64,000 nucleotides of DNA from Sorex araneus (Eukaryota; Chordata; Mammalia; Eulipotyphla; Soricidae). Position numbers and translations under genes: made by a program. The stretch's first letter is position 1, and each line of letters opens with the position of its first letter. Under the pieces are notes generated by a model. The model made no database searches and was not told where the DNA came from. It worked only from the letters and a program-made list of their open reading frames with translations. Shown here one piece after another: positions 59,113 through 64,000 of the stretch. The DNA lies in assembly GCF_027595985.1 (NCBI RefSeq), contig NC_073303.1, positions 329,839,679 through 329,903,678 on the forward strand, written 5' to 3'.

Positions 59113-59396
59113 AGAAATGATTTAATTATGCATGAGTATTGTTGAACAGTTAATGATATGCTCTCTGATTCTGGGTTATCTGATTTTGAATCCCAGTCTA
59201 ATACTTTTTAGTTGTGTATCTAATTTTATCCTATTGTATTTCTCAGCATATCAGATTTTTCTCATGTAAAATCAGTGGGAAAAGTATAATAATAATAATA
59301 ATACCACCTATTGTTATGAGCAATAAAGATAATGCATATAAGCATAGTACTATCTGACAATTGGCAAGTACTATTTATTAGATATCAGTCATTTTT

Positions 59397-60517
59397 TTTA
59401 ATGTAAGAGTACTGCTATTTATTCAGCCACTGATTAAGCTGATTGAATTTGGCATGAACTTCGCATTACTTTTTATTTTTATTCAGAACATTAATTTTAT
59501 TTTATTATTTTTTATTACTAGTTTCTAATCACTGTGAGATCCAGTTACAAAGCTTTCCTGTTTGAATTTCAGTCTTACAATGATGAATCACCCAACCTTC
59601 CACCAGTGCATATCTCCCACCACCAAGGTCCCTAGTATCCCTCCTAATCCTACCTCTCCCCTGCCTCTATGACAGACAATCTCCCCCATATTCTCTTTTG
59701 TATTGCTTGTTATGAATAGCATAAGATGTCATGTGGCCTCAGGAGCAGCCATGTGCTCCTGGAATTCTAAAATTTTAGGTAATTAGGGTCTGGAGAAATC
59801 TCTGCAGCGAGCTGTTTGGTTCGAAGATTCCTTTGTGTGTTTCTGGATCATGGCAGCTAAGAAGCTCAAACAGCAGCCAGAGGCAGTTTGTGGGCATGAC
59901 CTCCAGGGTCCCATGGGGCTGGGGGATGAGAAGGACCGGCCCATGCCCTATCCCTTGAGGCCTGGAGTTTGCCATATACCGGCACATCTTATTGGGTTCT
60001 GGATGTTGGCGGCTGCCAGGGTTTTTAGGGGGCAGGTGGAAGGATGACACCTGCACCCTGATGAACTCAGCTTGGCTTAAAGTCCGGAGGCATCTCTGCA
60101 ATGAGCTGCTCGGTTCAGAGATTCTTTTGTGTCTCTCTGGATCATGGCCCTTGTTCCCATCTTTTCCAAAGAAATAGACTATTGGTATATGCCCTGCAGG
60201 GTGCGCCCACTGCTCGTCCGAATTGTGCCATGCCTCTGGCCCTATCTGCAGTTGATCTCTTTCAAGGTATATGGGCCTCTGACTAAGGCCAATAAATGAG
60301 CTTGGATAGCTGAGCCAGAGGTGATTTGTGGGTGTGGCTCCCACACACCTAATTCTTGGCCATTTAATTTCTTGGTAAACTTGGCGCCAAGTTGTGGGGT
60401 TCTGCCAAAGTCACAGTGGCAATTTTGGGGTATCTGGAATTCTGAAAGCCAGCATCATACTGCTGATGCATTCGCCCAGCAGGTATAGGTTGACCTGATG
60501 GCAGCACCATACCCCAA
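59397..60517 (-). mobile_element. Composite retroelement family B, copy 3
   Basis: About 1.12 kb. The flanks AGATATCAGTCATTTTT (59380..59396) and AGATGTCAGTCATTCTT (60518..60534) match at 15 of 17 positions and fit a target-site duplication. Two tandem units with a 294-bp period are marked by TCTGGATCATGGC at 59842 and 60136. The 3' end carries the same roughly 60-nt AATAAA-bearing extension as copy 1. Confidence 0.75.
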
Positions 60518-60587
60518 GATGTCAGTCATTCTTAATCTGTGTCTTGATGCTTATTTTATCTGTCATATGAAATTTTAATAATTACCG

Positions 60588-60750
60588 GGGCCGGAGAGAT
60601 AGCACAGTGGGTAGGGCATTTGCGTTGCATGCAGCCGACCCGGGTTTAATTCCCAGCATCCCATATGGTCCCTGAGCACTGCCAGGAGTAATTCCTGAGT
60701 GCAGAGCCAGGTGTAACCCCTGCGCATTGCCGTGTGACCCAAAATGCAAA
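60588..60750 (+). mobile_element. Type-1 SINE
   Basis: GGGGCCGGAGAGATAGCACA to GTGACCCAAAATGCAAAATA. Confidence 0.88.
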
Positions 60751-61764
60751 ATATATAGATGAAAAATGTATTTAAAATTTCTAGATAGAATTTTTTCATA
60801 ATAGCCTCAAACTACTGAAATATAAATATCCATTCATTAATGTATAAGCAAGACATGTTGTATTTTCCAATGAAATACTTCTCGGTAATAAAAAGAAGCA
60901 AATTGCTGAATCATGCTGCTTAATCATGTGCAGCATGGATGGATCTCAGAAACACGTTGATCAGTGAAAGAACCCAGACTCTCCCAAACTAAGTATTATA
61001 TGATTATACTTACATGAAATTTCTAGAAAATGCACAACTATTGAGACAGTAACAGGACTGTATTGCCTCAGACTAGTTGGAACCAAGGAATGACTACAAA
61101 CTGGTATGAGGGAAATTTTTGCAGATGATGCAAGTTCTTTTATTTTATTGGCATGAAATGCCTTCTCCTTCCCCCACCTTATTATCCCCTACTCCCTTCT
61201 TAGGTAACCTTAGTTCTACTATCAGCATCCACCTGTTTGTCTTTTTTGTCTCTTCATCAATCTTATATCTGTATATTTCATATGTAGTTTATCTCTGACT
61301 AATTTTCCTTTGTATAATTCCCTTGAGTTCCATCCGTTTTGTCAAAAATGGAAAAATTTCAATACAAAACCCTACCCAGTGCTGCTATGACAGTCTATAA
61401 CTACATAAGGAAAAATGTATTTAAAATTTCAAGACAGAATTTTTCATAATAACTCCAAACTATAAAATGTAAATATTCATAAATGTATATTAATGAACCC
61501 TTGGAAGTGGTCAAACAAGGTCAGGTCCTCAGATTTCAGATATTCCCCCCATTTGGAAAACCATGAAAAGATGTGAAACAAAGAAACATTGTTGCAGCTC
61601 CCCCACTGAGACCCCCATTCCCTTTCCTTTCTTGCCCCAGTGTCTGTGCTACTTTCTCTTTTCTTTCAAATAAACACTTTACTTCCACCCTACTGGACAC
61701 TTGTTTGCTCTACCTCTGGAAATAAATGTTTGCTTTCGATTTTGTTTTGCTTTTGGTTTTGTTT
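60751..61764. other. Unassigned intergenic stretch
   Basis: The segment GAAAAATGTATTTAAAATTT with what follows it occurs twice, at about 60.76 and 61.41 kb, so this part includes a diverged direct duplication. 61.5-61.75 kb has an LTR-like TTTCAAATAAACAC context, unproven. Confidence 0.4.
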
Positions 61765-61910
61765 GGCAAAACCAGCAGTGCTCAGGGCCTACTTCTGGCT
61801 CTATGTCCAGGGATTACTCCTGGCAGTGCTGGGGGGACCATATGTGGTGTTGGGGATTGAACCTGAGTTGGCTGCGTGCATGGTAAGCATTGTACTATCT
61901 CTTTGGTCCC
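61765..61910 (-). mobile_element. Type-1 SINE
   Basis: AAAACCAGCAGTGCTCAGGG to TACTATCTCTTTGGTCCC. Confidence 0.7.
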
Positions 61911-62283
61911 AGTGCTTGCCTTAAATTATTATTGCTTTCTATGAAATTGTTCTTGGCAAAGCACAAGAATTAGGGACCTGGGATGTATGTGCTGGTGGCC
62001 AGGCCCCTCTCATACTTTACCCAACATCCCATATTTAATGTTTAATTTGTCTGATGTAATTTTTTAACCAATATTGTTCAATTTTTATAATAAATATATT
62101 TTTAAAAAGGCTGGATCCAAATGATATAGTAGTAAGAAGTTTACATAGAAGACTAGTTAGATTGGAACTAATATTTTGTCAAACCTTATTGTTTCTTTGA
62201 AATAAACTATTTGGTTTTCACTAGGGCTAGTGATAGATGAATAAAATAAACAGTTTAATGTATTAATTTTGTAGCCAGTAAAT

Positions 62284-62475
62284 TTTGTTTTATATATATA
62301 TATATATACATACATATCACTTGTACCACTTGTCATGCCATTGCTCATCGATTTGCTCGAGTGGGTGCCAGTAACATCTCCATTCATCTCTGTCACGTGC
62401 TAATGTAGCCCAATGGCATCTGCTCACTCCAGGAACACGAAGATATATATGTGTACATATATATATATATATATG
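62284..62475. repeat. Two (TA)n tracts
   Basis: Short AT dinucleotide runs at about 62286-62308 and 62450-62475, flanking a SINE fragment. Confidence 0.85.
62328..62410 (-). mobile_element. Type-2 SINE, 3' fragment
   Basis: GCTCATCGATTTGCTCGAGT and CCAGTAACATCTCCATTC. Confidence 0.75.
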
Positions 62476-63034
62476 TATATGAGCTACTATTATTTTTGAC
62501 CTTTCAAGCAGTGCTCAGAGAGCTTGAGGGACATTCCTGATAATACTCAGCCAGCCAGGACAAAGGGCTAGCACTAGGACTTAAGGATGCAGCATAGCTC
62601 CGGTGCAGTTAAATTGTACACCAAAAGCATTAACAGCAGCACTGTTGTAATCATGTCACCTCAGTAGCAATAAAAAAATTCTAATGGAACAAAATACACT
62701 GAAACTATTAAATAGTAGTCTGCCCTTTGTTGTCCATTGTACTATTTTCCACCTTTATTTGTTTGAATAATTATGTAAATGGATATTTATTCTGTTTATT
62801 CTTTTGTGTCTGACTTACTTAACAGCATAGTTTTTAAAAGTTTTAGACCTTACTAGTATTCTGTTCCTTTTGAAGACTAAATAATATTTCACTCATTTTT
62901 CTGTCAAACCTCAAATACCTCTGAATAAAATGCATTTTTGTTGTTTGCAATGTGGTGATCTTTGACAAGTAATTTTATTTCTGAAGGCCTTGACTTCCCC
63001 AGCTATGTAATAAAACTGTCTTGCTGGCTTTGCT

Positions 63035-63215
63035 TGGGGGTGGAGTTAGGCCTGAGCCATACCCAGATGTGTTGGGGGGGGCTTACTCCTGGCAAGATGT
63101 TTGGGGGTCCTCCCTGGTGCTGTTCTGGAGATCATGTGGGATGTCAGGGATTGACTGTGGCTTGGCCACAAGCAATGCAAAAGCCTTAGCCACTGTGCTG
63201 TTTCTCTGACCCAGC
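63035..63215 (-). mobile_element. Old type-1 SINE
   Basis: GGGGGGGCTTACTCCTGGC to TGCTGTTTCTCTGACCC. Confidence 0.6.
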
Positions 63216-63346
63216 TGGCTGTGTAGTTTGGTATTTAAATGAGATCTTGTGTACAAGAAAACTATCACAATCTATAGCACTTGATAGTATCTCAACAGTG
63301 TTATCCATAATTATTATTAAGAAAATAGTTAAAAGTAGAGTATTTG

Positions 63347-63533
63347 GGGGCTGGAGCACAGTGGGTAGGTAGGGCATTTGCCTTATACACGACTGACCCG
63401 GGTTTGATTTCCAGCATCCCATATGGTTCCCTGAGCACCGCCAGTTGTAATTCCTGAGTGCAGAATCAGGTGTAACTCCTGTGCCTTGCCGGGTGTGACC
63501 CCACCCCCTCCAAAAAAAAAAAGCAAAAAAAAA
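63347..63533 (+). mobile_element. Type-1 SINE, young
   Basis: Perfect 16-bp duplication AAAAGTAGAGTATTTG (63331..63346 and 63534..63549). A few bases of the A box are lost and GTAGG is duplicated. Confidence 0.93.
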
Positions 63534-64000
63534 AAAAGTAGAGTATTTGTTCTAAGTTTGACAGATAGTGACGTGTATTCAGAATCTAAGATCAACTAAT
63601 CAGAATACCAACCTACTTCATGCACAAAATCTGAATGATGACCTTTTACACGTTTTTATATCAGTAATATTAGTTGACATTTACAGTATTATGTGTTAAT
63701 TACTGAATAAGTGCCACGTCTGCATTATCACCTTTAATCTCCACAGCAATCCCACAGTTTGTATATTGTTAACCACATTTTGTAGAGAAAGAAAATGAAA
63801 ACTAGGAAGGAGAAATAAATTGCTTCAGACTAAATAACTGTTCTGTGCCATGGACGTCTGGAATCTAGTTCTGGATTGAATTCAAAGGCAGTGTCTAATC
63901 ATCAAGTTTTACTCCTCTAAATTTGTAATTCAGTCCAAAAAACAAAGAAAGAGAATCTTTGCTTAGACAGATTAGCCCAGTCTAATTTTAGACTAGATAA

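Larger units (their letters stand above)
62600..64000. other. Unassigned right-end sequence apart from the listed SINEs
   Basis: A/T-rich with no exon of a neighbouring gene detected up to the window edge. Confidence 0.5.

Noticed and set aside
48693-64000. A MYOM1 exon, expected beyond MYL12A from human gene order
   Set aside because: No plus-strand frame resembling the myomesin N-terminus is present. The first exon probably lies beyond the window.

Overview
This is eukaryotic, mammalian DNA. It contains spliced genes with GT/AG introns, CpG-island promoters and dense SINE, LINE-1 and LTR debris. The commonest repeat is a tRNA-headed SINE that I recognise from memory as the SOR-type SINE of red-toothed shrews (Sorex). 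A shrew is therefore the likely source, but that is inference and I could not run a repeat search.

Two genes are certain. Both lie on the minus strand, in tandem. MYL12A runs from a CpG-island promoter near 47.0 kb to its stop codon at 39,451. MYL12B runs from a second CpG island near 36.1 kb to its stop codon at 17,572. Each has one non-coding first exon and three coding exons of 184, 162 and 173 bp, giving 172 residues. They encode near-identical myosin regulatory light chains of the non-muscle/smooth-muscle type. The pair and its order (12A upstream of 12B, same strand) match the human 18p11.31 locus. There MYOM1 lies beyond MYL12A and TGIF1 beyond MYL12B; neither is seen here. A broken U4 snRNA pseudogene lies between the two genes, at 38.06 kb.

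Layout: 0-17 kb is intergenic DNA downstream of MYL12B, with a large inverted repeat at 0.42-2.59 kb and several composite retroelements. 17.2-36.2 kb is MYL12B. 36.5-39.1 kb is the spacer. 39.1-47.1 kb is MYL12A. 47.6-64 kb is intergenic DNA upstream of MYL12A, with a 980-bp LTR, a nested composite element, an unidentified coding-like tract and many SINEs.

The most unusual content is two families of about 0.7-1.4 kb composite retroelements. Each joins a GC-rich 5' part, built of tandem units of about 290-380 bp in the longer copies, to a LINE-1-like 3' end. All three copies of family A have perfect target-site duplications of 13-18 bp. They look like non-autonomous, L1-mobilised elements: internally deleted L1s or SVA-like composites.
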